64,000 nucleotides of DNA from Aestuariibacter sp. A3R04 (GTDB lineage: Bacteria; Pseudomonadota; Gammaproteobacteria; Enterobacterales; Alteromonadaceae). Positions within the stretch are counted from its first letter, which is position 1. Every line of letters begins with the position of its first letter. The translations under genes and the position numbers were made by a program. The notes below the pieces were generated by a model. That model did no database searches. It saw only the letters and a list, made by a program, of their open reading frames with translations, and had not been told where the DNA came from. The DNA lies in NCBI RefSeq assembly GCF_018860805.1, contig NZ_JAHKQR010000002.1:124001-188000 (forward strand), read 5' to 3'. Positions 1 through 8,610 of this stretch are shown here, in pieces.

Positions 1-227
1 GCTACGAAGTGTTCAGGCAATTGATATCCCTTAACGGCAGTGCAAAAATCCAACAAGACACCAGTATGGTTCAGGGCGAGAGCATTACCTACGACATGGC
101 AAAAGAACAGCTGCAGGCCACCGGTGGTGAAAACAGTGCAAATGGAAGGGTAACGACAGTTTTCCGTCCAGACGCCATAAAAGCAAAAGATAAAAACGAC
201 ACCGATAACGACGGAGAAAACAAGTAG
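1..227 (+). CDS. lptA: LptA, LPS-transport periplasmic protein (3' part)
   Basis: This is the C-terminal part of a gene cut by the left window edge. The reading frame is open from base 3 and gives about 74 residues, so the GTG at base 9 is an internal Val codon and not a start. The visible segment, with repeated beta-strand pattern and a stretch like '[15 protein letters not shown]', resembles the end of the OstA/LptA fold. The tail is very acidic and lysine-rich ([12 protein letters not shown]). LptA bridges inner and outer membranes during lipopolysaccharide export. Identity is supported mainly by lptB starting 2 nt after the stop and by the rpoN operon that follows, which is the standard gammaproteobacterial order. 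Confidence 0.85.
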   Translation, partial: YEVFRQLISLNGSAKIQQDTSMVQGESITYDMAKEQLQATGGENSANGRVTTVFRPDAIKAKDKNDTDNDGENK

Positions 228-229
228 TC

Positions 230-955
230 ATGGCCACATTATCAGCGTCGCATCTCGCTAAGTCTTATAAATCCAGACAAGTAGTACGGGATGTGAGTCT
301 GTCGGTATCAACCGGACAAATTGTCGGTCTGTTAGGGCCTAACGGCGCAGGGAAAACCACTACATTTTACATGATTGTAGGGCTGGTTCCTTTGGATAAA
401 GGCAAGATAACTATTGACAGTCAAGAGCTTACCCATCAACCCATGCACGAACGGGCGCGTCGGGGAATCGGCTACCTTCCACAGGAAGCGTCCATTTTTC
501 GCAAACTCACCGTGCATGAAAATATCATGGCCATTCTGCAAACTCGTAAAGATTTAAAAACGCACCAGCGGGAAGCAGAAGCAGATTCTCTGCTTGATGA
601 ATTCAATATTAACCATATACGCAATAGTACAGGTATGAGTTTGTCGGGTGGAGAGCGCCGAAGAGTGGAAATTGCACGAGCGTTGGCAGCGAACCCACAA
701 TTTATTTTACTCGATGAGCCCTTCGCCGGTGTTGATCCTATTTCGGTTAATGATATAAAGAAGATCATTCAGCATTTGCGTGACAGAGGTATTGGTATAC
801 TTATCACTGATCACAATGTGCGCGAGACACTGGACGTATGCGAAGAAGCATATATTGTCAGTCATGGGGAACTCATTGCTCAGGGCACTGCCGAAGAAGT
901 ATTGAGTAACCAAAAAGTGCGAGATGTATACCTAGGCGAACAATTCAGGCTATAG
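230..955 (+). CDS. lptB: LptB, ATPase of the LPS export ABC transporter
   Basis: A 241-residue ABC ATPase of normal LptB length that powers extraction of lipopolysaccharide from the inner membrane with LptF and LptG. Walker A GPNGAGKT is at residues 36-43, the Q-loop glutamine near 85, the signature LSGGE at 138-142, Walker B with catalytic Glu near 163 (ILLDEP), and the switch His near 195 (TDHNV). It starts 2 nt after lptA and precedes rpoN by about 90 nt. No permease gene is adjacent, as is usual because lptFG lie elsewhere. Confidence 0.96.
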   Translation: MATLSASHLAKSYKSRQVVRDVSLSVSTGQIVGLLGPNGAGKTTTFYMIVGLVPLDKGKITIDSQELTHQPMHERARRGIGYLPQEASIFRKLTVHENIMAILQTRKDLKTHQREAEADSLLDEFNINHIRNSTGMSLSGGERRRVEIARALAANPQFILLDEPFAGVDPISVNDIKKIIQHLRDRGIGILITDHNVRETLDVCEEAYIVSHGELIAQGTAEEVLSNQKVRDVYLGEQFRL

Positions 956-994
956 TTAAGATAGCCCGGATAGAAATGCGAATTAGCGCAGGCA

Positions 995-1020
995 CGACAG
1001 GCATTCTGTCGGGTATCCTT
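995..1020 (+). other. Small hairpin between lptB and rpoN
   Basis: CGACAG (995-1000) and CTGTCG (1006-1011) form a 6-bp stem with a 5-nt loop, followed by a short T-rich run about 8 nt later. It could be a weak terminator or attenuator that lowers readthrough from lptB into rpoN. The stem is short and the T-tract is displaced, so function is uncertain. Confidence 0.3.
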
Positions 1021-1044
1021 TTTAAGAGTTATAATAAGACGTAG

Positions 1045-2532
1045 ATGAAACCATCTTTACAATTAAAATTTAGTCAACAACTCACCATGACGCCGCAGTT
1101 ACAGCAGGCCATCAAATTGCTGCAACTGTCTACGCTCGACTTACAACAGGAAATTCAGGAAGCTCTGGATTCAAACCCCTTGTTGGAAATCGATGAAGGC
1201 GCAGATAACGACGTTGTTGAGAAAAATAATATTGATAACGACGACAGTATGCAGGAATCTGCGAGCGCCTCGACGTCAGATAATATGGACACGGGCGAAG
1301 CACTGGAGAAAAACGACTTACCGGATGAGCTTCCCATCGACAGTACGTGGGATGAATACATTTCTGCATCATCAGCTCCAGCTCCTGGTCCATCGTCTGG
1401 CGGTGATGACGAACAGGTTTTTCAAGGTGAAACCACCGAAAATATCCAGGACCACTTGTTGTGGCAAATGCGGTTAACGCCCTTCTCTGAGACCGATCGT
1501 GCCATTGCCATGGCCATTATCGATTCCATTGACGAATCTGGTTACCTCACCGTTACCGTTGAAGACATTCTGCAAAGTGTTAACAGTGACGACATGGAAG
1601 AGCCCGTAGAAGAAGATGAGGTAGAATGTGTATTGAAGCGCATTCAGATGTTCGACCCCATTGGCTCAGGCTCCAGAACGCCTCAGGAGTGCTTACTGGT
1701 GCAACTGAATCAGTTTGCCCCGGAAACACCATGGTTAGAAGAAGCCAAGCTGATTTTAAAAGATTACGCCGATTTGCTAGGCAGCAAAGATTACCGCACA
1801 CTAATGCGCAAAACTCGATTGAAAGAAGACCAGTTGCGCGAGGCAATGCGTTTATTGCAAACCCTTAATCCACGTCCCGGCAGTGCGCTTATCACCAAAG
1901 AACCCGAGTACGTGATACCCGATGTATCAGTAGCGAAAAAAAATGGTCGCTGGGTTGTTGAACTCAACCCCGACAGCCTGCCAAAGTTAAGCGTGAATCA
2001 GCAATACGCAGCTATGAGTCGCCGTGCGAAAAACAGCAGTGATTCTCAATTTATTCGCTCACATATGCAAGAAGCGAAATGGTTTATTAAAAGCCTTGAA
2101 AGCCGTAACGATACCCTGCTGAAAGTGGCAAACTGTATTGTGCAACAGCAAATGGGCTTTTTTGAACACGGCCCCGAAATGATGAAACCCATGGTATTAA
2201 ATGATGTTGCCGAAATGGTAGACATGCATGAATCCACCATTTCTCGGGTTACCACACAGAAGTATATGCACACGCCACGGGGCATTTTTGAGTTGAAATA
2301 TTTCTTCTCCAGCCACGTTGCGACTGAATCTGGTGGGGAGTGCTCATCAACGGCGATTAGAGCGCTTATCAAGAAGCTGGTGGCGGCTGAGAAGCCAAGT
2401 AAGCCACTAAGCGATAGCAAGATTGCTTCATTGTTAGCCGACCAAGGTATCATGGTAGCGCGGCGAACAATAGCAAAGTACCGGGAATCACTATCGATTC
2501 CACCGTCTAACCAACGCAAAAGCCTTATTTAA
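1045..2532 (+). CDS. rpoN: RNA polymerase sigma-54 factor
   Basis: A 495-residue sigma-54 with the normal three-part build. Region I at residues 1-48 is glutamine- and leucine-rich, for contact with enhancer-binding activators. An acidic, serine-rich region II covers roughly residues 50-125. The core-binding and DNA-binding domains follow. A helix-turn-helix lies around [18 protein letters not shown], and the invariant RpoN box [10 protein letters not shown] is at 472-481, 14 residues from the C-terminus. It directs -24/-12 promoters, classically for nitrogen use and flagella. It lies in the usual cluster with hpf, ptsN, rapZ and ptsO, whose products tie nitrogen and cell-wall status to sigma-54 and small-RNA control. 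Confidence 0.97.
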   Translation: MKPSLQLKFSQQLTMTPQLQQAIKLLQLSTLDLQQEIQEALDSNPLLEIDEGADNDVVEKNNIDNDDSMQESASASTSDNMDTGEALEKNDLPDELPIDSTWDEYISASSAPAPGPSSGGDDEQVFQGETTENIQDHLLWQMRLTPFSETDRAIAMAIIDSIDESGYLTVTVEDILQSVNSDDMEEPVEEDEVECVLKRIQMFDPIGSGSRTPQECLLVQLNQFAPETPWLEEAKLILKDYADLLGSKDYRTLMRKTRLKEDQLREAMRLLQTLNPRPGSALITKEPEYVIPDVSVAKKNGRWVVELNPDSLPKLSVNQQYAAMSRRAKNSSDSQFIRSHMQEAKWFIKSLESRNDTLLKVANCIVQQQMGFFEHGPEMMKPMVLNDVAEMVDMHESTISRVTTQKYMHTPRGIFELKYFFSSHVATESGGECSSTAIRALIKKLVAAEKPSKPLSDSKIASLLADQGIMVARRTIAKYRESLSIPPSNQRKSLI

Positions 2533-2563
2533 ATAAGGCAGTTCACAATAAGGAAGACGAAAT

Positions 2564-2851
2564 ATGCAAATCAACCTTACCGGTCATCATGTTGAGATCA
2601 CTGATTCTTTGCGTAATTATGTCGACACTAAATTCAGTAAACTTGAGAGACATTTCGATCACATATCGAATGTACACGTAATACTGAATGTTGAGAAACT
2701 CAATCAAAAAGCGGAGGCAACTGTTCATTTGAGCGGCGCAGAAGTATTCGCATCGTCACAAAATCAAGACATGTACGCAGCAATAGACAGCATGATTGAT
2801 AAGTTAGACAGGCAAGTACTTAAACACAAGGAAAAGCTGAAAAAGCATTAA
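2564..2851 (+). CDS. hpf: Ribosome hibernation-promoting factor (short HPF)
   Basis: A 95-residue protein of the short HPF/YfiA family. It opens with MQINLTGHHVEITDSLRNYV and has the beta-alpha-beta-beta-beta-alpha pattern of the family, ending in a basic tail (KLDRQVLKHKEKLKKH). Members bind the decoding centre of the 30S subunit; short HPF helps make inactive 100S ribosomes in stationary phase. It starts 31 nt after rpoN, with an AAGGAAGA-type ribosome-binding site at about 10 nt. There is no C-terminal dimerisation domain of the long HPF kind. Confidence 0.94.
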   Translation: MQINLTGHHVEITDSLRNYVDTKFSKLERHFDHISNVHVILNVEKLNQKAEATVHLSGAEVFASSQNQDMYAAIDSMIDKLDRQVLKHKEKLKKH

Positions 2852-2854
2852 ACC

Positions 2855-3298
2855 ATGGATATACAAGCCATCGTTAGCCTGGACCGCACCGAGTGTGCGG
2901 TTCAGTGCAATAGTAAAAAACGCATTCTGGAAATAATCAGTGGTATTGCCGCGAAGAATAACCCGGAAATAGACGAAGCAGTCGTACTCAGCAGCCTCAT
3001 GTCCCGGGAGCGGATGGGCAGCACGGGGATCGGAAACGGCATTGCGCTGCCTCACGGCAGACTGGAAGGTTTGGATCACGTCATTGCCATTGTTGTTACC
3101 AGTAAACCCGCCATTGACTTTGATGCTATCGACAGCAAACCTGTGGATATATTCTTTACTCTGCTTGTGCCTCAGGATCAAACAGAAGGCCATTTGCAAA
3201 CCCTTGCTACAGTTGCCGGCAAGCTAAGCGATAAGGAAACCATCAAAACAATACGAAAAGCACAGACAAGCGATGATATTATTCGTGCATTACAGTAA
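2855..3298 (+). CDS. ptsN: EIIA-Ntr, nitrogen PTS regulatory protein
   Basis: A 147-residue EIIA of the fructose/mannitol type. The phosphorylatable histidine is His67 in GNGIALPHGRLEG. It is the terminal phosphate acceptor of the EI-Ntr/NPr/EIIA-Ntr chain, which regulates potassium transport, phosphate sensing and cell-envelope functions and does not import sugar. It starts 3 nt after hpf, so the two are translationally close. NPr is encoded three genes on, with rapZ between; EI-Ntr (ptsP) is not in the window. Confidence 0.96.
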   Translation: MDIQAIVSLDRTECAVQCNSKKRILEIISGIAAKNNPEIDEAVVLSSLMSRERMGSTGIGNGIALPHGRLEGLDHVIAIVVTSKPAIDFDAIDSKPVDIFFTLLVPQDQTEGHLQTLATVAGKLSDKETIKTIRKAQTSDDIIRALQ

Positions 3299-3346
3299 CT
3301 TAACGGTACAGGATCTGCCTTACACGTTCGTTTAGGAGAAACGCCC

Positions 3347-4192
3347 GTGAAACTCATCATCATCAGTGGCCGCTCGGGCTCAGGCAAATCGGTAGCGCTA
3401 CGCGCACTGGAGGACTTGGGCTATTATTGTGTCGATAATATTCCCGTCAACCTGTTACCCGCACTTACCCACACAGTAGTCGATGAATACGACCAGGTTG
3501 CAGTTAGCATTGACGTGCGTAACTTACCTAAAGATCCCAGTGACTTGGTAGAAATCCTCGACTATCTTCCCGCCTCCTGGACGGTTACTATTGTCTATAT
3601 TGATGCCAGTGACGATATGTTGCTAAAACGCTTTAGCGAAACCCGTCGCCTGCACCCGCTAGCAAAGCTGAATAAATCGCTCTCTGACGCAATACAAACG
3701 GAAAAGGAACTGCTAGCGCCCATCGCGGAACGCGCTGATCTCAACATCGATACCGATACCCTTAGCATCCATCAGCTGGCCGAGTTAATACGCGAGCGGA
3801 TTTTGGGTAAAAAAAGTTCCCGTTTAGTATTAGTATTTGAGTCATTCGGATTTAAACACGGTATTCCCAAAGACGCTGACTACGTCTTCGATGCCCGGTT
3901 TTTACCCAACCCCCATTGGGAACCGGATTTAAAACACCTTACCGGCTTGGATGCGCCGGTTCAGGTATTTCTTGGCTCCCAGCCCATTGTCACCAAGTTT
4001 ATCTACCAAATACAGAATCTGATCATCACTTGGTTGCCCCATTTGGAAAGAAATAACCGCAGCTACGTAACCGTAGCCATAGGTTGTACAGGTGGTCAAC
4101 ATCGCTCAGTTTACGTGGCGGAATCTCTCGCGAAAAACTTACGTGACAAGCACCCCGATATCCAAATACGTCATAGGGAGCAAAACAAATAA
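3347..4192 (+). CDS. rapZ: RapZ, RNase adapter / P-loop protein
   Basis: A 281-residue RapZ (YhbJ) protein. The N-terminal P-loop GRSGSGKS is at residues 8-15. The C-terminal RNA-binding domain carries the family signature GCTGGQHRSVYVAE. In Escherichia coli it senses glucosamine-6-phosphate and delivers the sRNA GlmZ to RNase E, so controlling GlmS. The start is a GTG preceded by AGGAGA at good spacing. Its stop overlaps the next start by one base (TAATG), so ptsO is likely translationally coupled. Confidence 0.96.
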   Translation: MKLIIISGRSGSGKSVALRALEDLGYYCVDNIPVNLLPALTHTVVDEYDQVAVSIDVRNLPKDPSDLVEILDYLPASWTVTIVYIDASDDMLLKRFSETRRLHPLAKLNKSLSDAIQTEKELLAPIAERADLNIDTDTLSIHQLAELIRERILGKKSSRLVLVFESFGFKHGIPKDADYVFDARFLPNPHWEPDLKHLTGLDAPVQVFLGSQPIVTKFIYQIQNLIITWLPHLERNNRSYVTVAIGCTGGQHRSVYVAESLAKNLRDKHPDIQIRHREQNK

Positions 4193-4464
4193 TGCGCTGT
4201 GAAAAATCTGTCACTATTGTTAATAAGCTTGGCCTTCACGCCCGGGCCGCCACCCAACTCGCGCAATTGGCGAATCAGTTTGACGCCGAAGTTACACTTC
4301 ACAAGGGCGATAAACAGGCCAATGCGAACAGTGTATTGGGTTTGATGATGATGGAAAGCCATCAGGGTGAACAAATCACAATCGTGTCTGAAGGACCTGA
4401 TGCAAAAGCCGCACTTGAAGCCGTTGAAACACTCATAGCGAAGCGTTTCAACGAAGACGAATAA
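4192..4464 (+). CDS. ptsO: NPr, nitrogen PTS phosphocarrier (HPr-like)
   Basis: A 90-residue HPr-family protein. The active-site histidine is His16 in LGLHARAA, and a second family stretch, NSVLGLMMM, lies mid-protein. It carries phosphate from EI-Ntr to EIIA-Ntr (ptsN, two genes upstream). It is the last gene of the rpoN operon. Its stop lies 10 nt from the stop of the convergent ROK gene, and I see no strong terminator in that gap. Confidence 0.96.
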   Translation: MRCEKSVTIVNKLGLHARAATQLAQLANQFDAEVTLHKGDKQANANSVLGLMMMESHQGEQITIVSEGPDAKAALEAVETLIAKRFNEDE

Positions 4465-4474
4465 GCCCCTCCGG

Positions 4475-5620
4475 TCAAAGAAACCAGTCTCTAAGCGGTA
4501 AGGTAGCTGCGCCCACTGCAACTGGGCAATCAGTGACACCGGCACAAACGATTTCAGGCATTGGTCGTTTCGCTCCGCGCCTGAATTGTGCGTACACATC
4601 AATTCTCGGTATCACTTTTTCAGCCAGCTTAGTGGGAATATGCCCGCCAATAATAATAGCTTGGCTATCCAATAACGCAGAACTTGCTGTAGCAACTAAG
4701 TCAAAAGAGTCCTGTACCTTGTAAATCCACTCGTCAACGCCGGGCCATTCCGGATCAAATACCTCATTCAACCGGTACATAGACGGCACATCCACACCGT
4801 GTTTAAGCAGTATTCTTTCAAGCAATTTGAGATTGGGATGACTGTACAACTTGGCGGGCAACATATCGCCAAGTTCACCGGCGTTGCCGTGCGTTCCTCG
4901 GATCATATCACCGTTATTTATCAGGCCGCCGCCAAAGGCACTGGATACGAAAAAATAAACAAAGTTCTTGTACTTGCGACCTACGCCAGCAATTCCCTCC
5001 CCTGCCGCCGCACCGGTGCCGTCGTTGACTACCCATGTTGGTAACAAAAACGCCTCGGCGACGGTTTCAGCAATGTTGATTTCTGCCCATTCTTCGATTG
5101 CGTGGTGGGTATTCATTTTTCCGTCACTGGAACTGAAAAAGCCGGAAATACCCACCCCTATCCCCAATACTCGTTCTTCGTTAATACCGTGTTCGGTAGC
5201 CATGTCCTGTGCCAACTTTACCGCCTTGTTCAGTACCGACGAGATACCCATGTCATCCAATGACACATGGGCAGTGGCTACGACTTCACCTTTAAAGTTC
5301 ATCAGCGCAACGGCAATGGCGTCTAATAGTATCGACAAACCATAGCAATACGCATATTGCGGATTCGGTTCAAGACCCGATGAGGCTTTACCAGATCCGC
5401 AGGAAGTGCGCACCAGACCGTCTTCGAACAACGAATTTACCAGGCGCGACACGGTCTGTTGGGGAATTTTCGTACGATCAGATATTTCTCGCTGAGTTAC
5501 GCCGTGGCTCCAGAATATTTCGCGGACAATAGCCCTAGGGTTGTCCTGCAGTAGCTTTTCTCCCTTTCCAAGAACAAAAGCCCCGCGTAACAATGTATTA
5601 TTTTCTTTTGATGTCAGCAT
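4475..5620 (-). CDS. ROK-family transcriptional regulator
   Basis: A 381-residue NagC/Mlc-type repressor. An N-terminal winged helix-turn-helix lies at residues 30-70 (VTQREISDRTKIPQQTVSRLV), followed by a ROK sugar-kinase-like domain. The kinase-type Asp is kept (VVND, D200), as is the HGNAGELGD segment (His244). The CxCGxxGCxE zinc motif of typical ROK proteins is absent, the chain running straight into DMLPAKLYSHPNL. ROK regulators usually bind a sugar or sugar phosphate and leave their operator. It is the last of four genes on this strand, 74 nt after the glycerate kinase, and probably regulates that block and the divergent hydrolase. The effector is unknown. Confidence 0.85.
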   Translation of the reverse strand: MLTSKENNTLLRGAFVLGKGEKLLQDNPRAIVREIFWSHGVTQREISDRTKIPQQTVSRLVNSLFEDGLVRTSCGSGKASSGLEPNPQYAYCYGLSILLDAIAVALMNFKGEVVATAHVSLDDMGISSVLNKAVKLAQDMATEHGINEERVLGIGVGISGFFSSSDGKMNTHHAIEEWAEINIAETVAEAFLLPTWVVNDGTGAAAGEGIAGVGRKYKNFVYFFVSSAFGGGLINNGDMIRGTHGNAGELGDMLPAKLYSHPNLKLLERILLKHGVDVPSMYRLNEVFDPEWPGVDEWIYKVQDSFDLVATASSALLDSQAIIIGGHIPTKLAEKVIPRIDVYAQFRRGAKRPMPEIVCAGVTDCPVAVGAATLPLRDWFL

Positions 5621-5638
5621 ATTTTTAACAGTGGTTGC

Positions 5639-5652
5639 GGCATATTTATGCC
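5639..5652. promoter_or_regulatory. Inverted repeat upstream of the ROK gene
   Basis: GGCATA and TATGCC form a 6-bp inverted repeat with a 2-nt centre, about 19 nt upstream of the ROK start codon. This is a suitable place for an autoregulatory operator. I found no second perfect copy in the cluster, so binding is speculative. Confidence 0.3.
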
Positions 5653-5694
5653 CTACCTATTATACTCAGTTCCCGGCGAGGCTCTAGCGAAGCT

Positions 5695-6924
5695 TTACTC
5701 GATACAAATAACTCGAAAGTCATTCACATTGGTTCGTGTTGGCCCAATTATGACGTGATCGTGCAACTGATTAAAAAAGCTAAAACTATTGTGCGCGGTA
5801 AGCATGGCTTTCACGTTGAGACCAACAGCCGATGCCCGTTTAAGCGTGGTGTCGTCAATAAATCCCCCCGCCACGTCCCGACTGCCATCAACACCATCCG
5901 TATCTGCAGCCAATGCACTTACTCCCGGGGCTTGTGAGAGTGCATGAGCAAGCGCCATCAGATACTCCTGGTTCGGCCCACCATCTCCTTTAGTATTGCC
6001 CAAAGTTACCGTTAACTCGCCGCCGGATACAAGTAGCACCCGCTTGCCCTGTTTCTTATACTCAAGCGCGAGTGCAGCATGACGCTTTGCCACAGCTTGT
6101 GCTTCGCCTGTTTCGGTATACGAAATAACCTCAGTGACCCAACCTGCTTCAGTGGCTTTTTTCACCGCCGCGTCAATGGCGTGGTTCGCATTGGCAACCA
6201 ATTTGTAGCTACCAGTGACAGATGGCAGTGGAGGCGCATGGCGAAGGTATTGCACAACAGTAGCATTGGTATCAAAGCCGTATTTATCGAGTATACTCAT
6301 GGCGTCGTCGGGGGTAGTGTGATCTTCCACTGTTAACCCAGAGGCGATAAACGCCGGATCATCACCCACCACATCTGAAATCACAAGGCTAGTATTATTG
6401 CCTTTCGACGCCGCAGCCAACCGACCACCTTTGATAAGGGATACGTGCTTGCGCACAGTATTCACTTCTTCAATACTCGCGCCGCTTCGCAACAGAAATT
6501 TGTGCAATGCCAACTTCTCATCCAGCGTTACGCCCATCGGCGGCGCGCATGCCAGAGCAGAGCCACCACCTGAAATAAGAAAAATTACCTTGTCAGACGA
6601 AGACACCCTGGCGGCCATCTCCAACAGCGCTTTTGCGCCTTCGACACTGTTTTCGTCGGGCACTGGGTGCGCCGCCAGTCGAACCTCTATCCTGCCGGTA
6701 GGCTCTTTACTTTCGTAACCGTAACGCGTGACAACCATGCCATAAGCGTTGTCACCGAAATACTTATAGGCTTCAACTGCCATGTCTGCTGCCGCTTTAC
6801 CTGCCCCTAATATGCATACGCGATCCGCGGGTGAAAAAGATGAAAAGTGGGTGGGCAAACAGTATTTTGGTTTGCTGACTCTTACCGCCTCTTCAAACAA
6901 CGATGTTAAAAATGCTTTGTTCAT
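5695..6924 (-). CDS. Glycerate 2-kinase (DUF4147/MOFRL family)
   Basis: A 409-residue class II glycerate kinase of the GckA/TtuD type, which phosphorylates D-glycerate to 2-phosphoglycerate, a glycolytic intermediate. Visible family features are GAGKAA at residues 40-45, SGGGSAL at 118-124, NTVRKHVSLIKGGRLA at 155-170, a MOFRL-domain start near VLLVSGGELTVTLG, and DTDGVDGSRD near the C-terminus. It lies 19 nt after the symporter and 74 nt before the ROK gene on the same strand. Next to a GH63-type hydrolase that may release glycerate, it fits as the second step of a glycosylglycerate pathway. Glyoxylate or tartrate breakdown is the alternative, but no partner enzyme of those routes is present. 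Confidence 0.9.
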   Translation of the reverse strand: MNKAFLTSLFEEAVRVSKPKYCLPTHFSSFSPADRVCILGAGKAAADMAVEAYKYFGDNAYGMVVTRYGYESKEPTGRIEVRLAAHPVPDENSVEGAKALLEMAARVSSSDKVIFLISGGGSALACAPPMGVTLDEKLALHKFLLRSGASIEEVNTVRKHVSLIKGGRLAAASKGNNTSLVISDVVGDDPAFIASGLTVEDHTTPDDAMSILDKYGFDTNATVVQYLRHAPPLPSVTGSYKLVANANHAIDAAVKKATEAGWVTEVISYTETGEAQAVAKRHAALALEYKKQGKRVLLVSGGELTVTLGNTKGDGGPNQEYLMALAHALSQAPGVSALAADTDGVDGSRDVAGGFIDDTTLKRASAVGLNVKAMLTAHNSFSFFNQLHDHVIIGPTRTNVNDFRVICIE

Positions 6925-6943
6925 AATTAACCCTTTTTACAGC

Positions 6944-8518
6944 CTATGAGAAAAGTGATGGCAAAGTGAGACAAACAGCCAGCATGGCTGCAAAGAAGCC
7001 AAGTAAGATCAGGGTATCGCTCATAGTAAGAATGGAGTGGAACGCAAAGGTTTGGCGATATTCGGTGTAACCTTCCTTTGCAGGTAACAATGTGCGGGCC
7101 AATAGCGATATCATACAGGTAACCGCAAACCCAATAACATTCCACCAGAACCAGAAGATCTCGGGAGCAAAAAGCCATACTGCAATATTGCTGCCCACAC
7201 CAGCAATTAACCCCAGGTTCACATGTTTACCCCGCAATGTACTGCTGGCAACGGCCAATAGGAAAAGCGCTAGGATGGGGCCATAAAACACAGACCCCAC
7301 TTTGTTGATGGCTTCTATAATGGTAGGCGCAATGTTACCCGCGAAAAGGGAAAGCACTAGTGTAACAACGCCCCAGATCAGCCCCGTGATTTTGGCCACA
7401 TTTAAGTAGGTTTTGTGATCCAGTTCCCGGTTAGCAATTCTACAATAATCTTCCACGGTGACCGCAGACAGTGAATTAATGGCAGAGCTAAGTGAAGACA
7501 TCGCTGCCGACAAAATGGCTACGATAAGCAGACCGATTAACCCGTGGGGAAGGTAATTTAAGATGAACGTGGGCATCAGCCAATCAGGGTTGTCGTTTGG
7601 AATTTTACTAAAGAAATCGGCGTGAGTAAGGGCTAAAGTACCGACGATTAGACCAGAAAAACAATACAACAATGTAATAGGAAAGCGAATAATGCCGTTA
7701 GCGACTATCATTTTACGCAAATCGTTTTCATTCTTTGCCGACAACGCGCGCTGCGCCTGAGTTTGGTCGCAGCCATAATAGGACGCGTACAATACGATGC
7801 CGCCAAACAACATAGGTAAGAAGCCAAAGCCATCACCACTAAAGCCGAGGGAAGAAAAATCAATCGCAGTGAGCCTTTCTTTAGGTGCAGACGCAATAAG
7901 TACGTCCAACCCGCCTAATGCGTGTAATCCAATGGCAATACACGCAATAGTGCCCAACACGATAATGACCATTTGAATGGCATCAGCATAAACCACCGCT
8001 TTCATACCGCCCTGAAGCGAGTACAGCACAGTAATGATACCGGTCAGGACAACGGCCTGCCAGGCCTCAATTCCCATGGTTCCCTGTAGAATGATTGACA
8101 CAGCATAAATCATGATCCCCGTTGCAAAGGCACGGCTGAACTGAAAAACAATACTGATTAAAACACGGGTTGAGCGCCCAAAGCGCTGCTCGAGAAAATC
8201 GTAGATACTCACCACACCGGATTTATATAGAGAAGGCAAAATCGTCCCAAGGAGTAGGATCATGGCAATGGGAATACCCAGTTCGTAGGACAGCCAGATC
8301 ATGCCTCCACCATCGCGAAGCCCCACAAAAGCGGGCGCAGAAATAAAGCTAATTGCAGAGAGTTGGGTGGCCATCACCGACAGAGTTAGTGGCTTCCAGC
8401 CCAGAGATCTTCCCCCCAGGAAATAGTCGCCTTTATCTTCCTGCTGACGCAGAGCAAAGCCCATATACAGCAACACACCAAGATAACCGATGACCACAAT
8501 ATAATCTAAAAAATTCAT
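6944..8518 (-). CDS. Sodium:solute symporter (SSS/SLC5 family)
   Basis: A 524-residue membrane protein with about 13-14 hydrophobic helices, opening with MNFLDYIVVIGYLGVLLYMG. Family marks include the early GDYFLGGRSLGW segment and a conserved AILSAAMSSLSSAINSLSAV stretch in the middle. SSS proteins import sugars, sialic acids, amino acids or organic acids with sodium. The substrate cannot be read from sequence. Position between a TonB-dependent receptor and a glycerate kinase suggests it carries a glycerate-containing solute, or glycerate itself, across the inner membrane. Confidence 0.92.
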   Translation of the reverse strand: MNFLDYIVVIGYLGVLLYMGFALRQQEDKGDYFLGGRSLGWKPLTLSVMATQLSAISFISAPAFVGLRDGGGMIWLSYELGIPIAMILLLGTILPSLYKSGVVSIYDFLEQRFGRSTRVLISIVFQFSRAFATGIMIYAVSIILQGTMGIEAWQAVVLTGIITVLYSLQGGMKAVVYADAIQMVIIVLGTIACIAIGLHALGGLDVLIASAPKERLTAIDFSSLGFSGDGFGFLPMLFGGIVLYASYYGCDQTQAQRALSAKNENDLRKMIVANGIIRFPITLLYCFSGLIVGTLALTHADFFSKIPNDNPDWLMPTFILNYLPHGLIGLLIVAILSAAMSSLSSAINSLSAVTVEDYCRIANRELDHKTYLNVAKITGLIWGVVTLVLSLFAGNIAPTIIEAINKVGSVFYGPILALFLLAVASSTLRGKHVNLGLIAGVGSNIAVWLFAPEIFWFWWNVIGFAVTCMISLLARTLLPAKEGYTEYRQTFAFHSILTMSDTLILLGFFAAMLAVCLTLPSLFS

Positions 8519-8610
8519 AGGCTGTTCTTATTCGGTCGAGAAACAGGATGCTGACGCCCCCCTTTGAGGCCATCAGCGCTAGTGAGTATTCGTCATCGAA
8601 TCTCTTAAAC

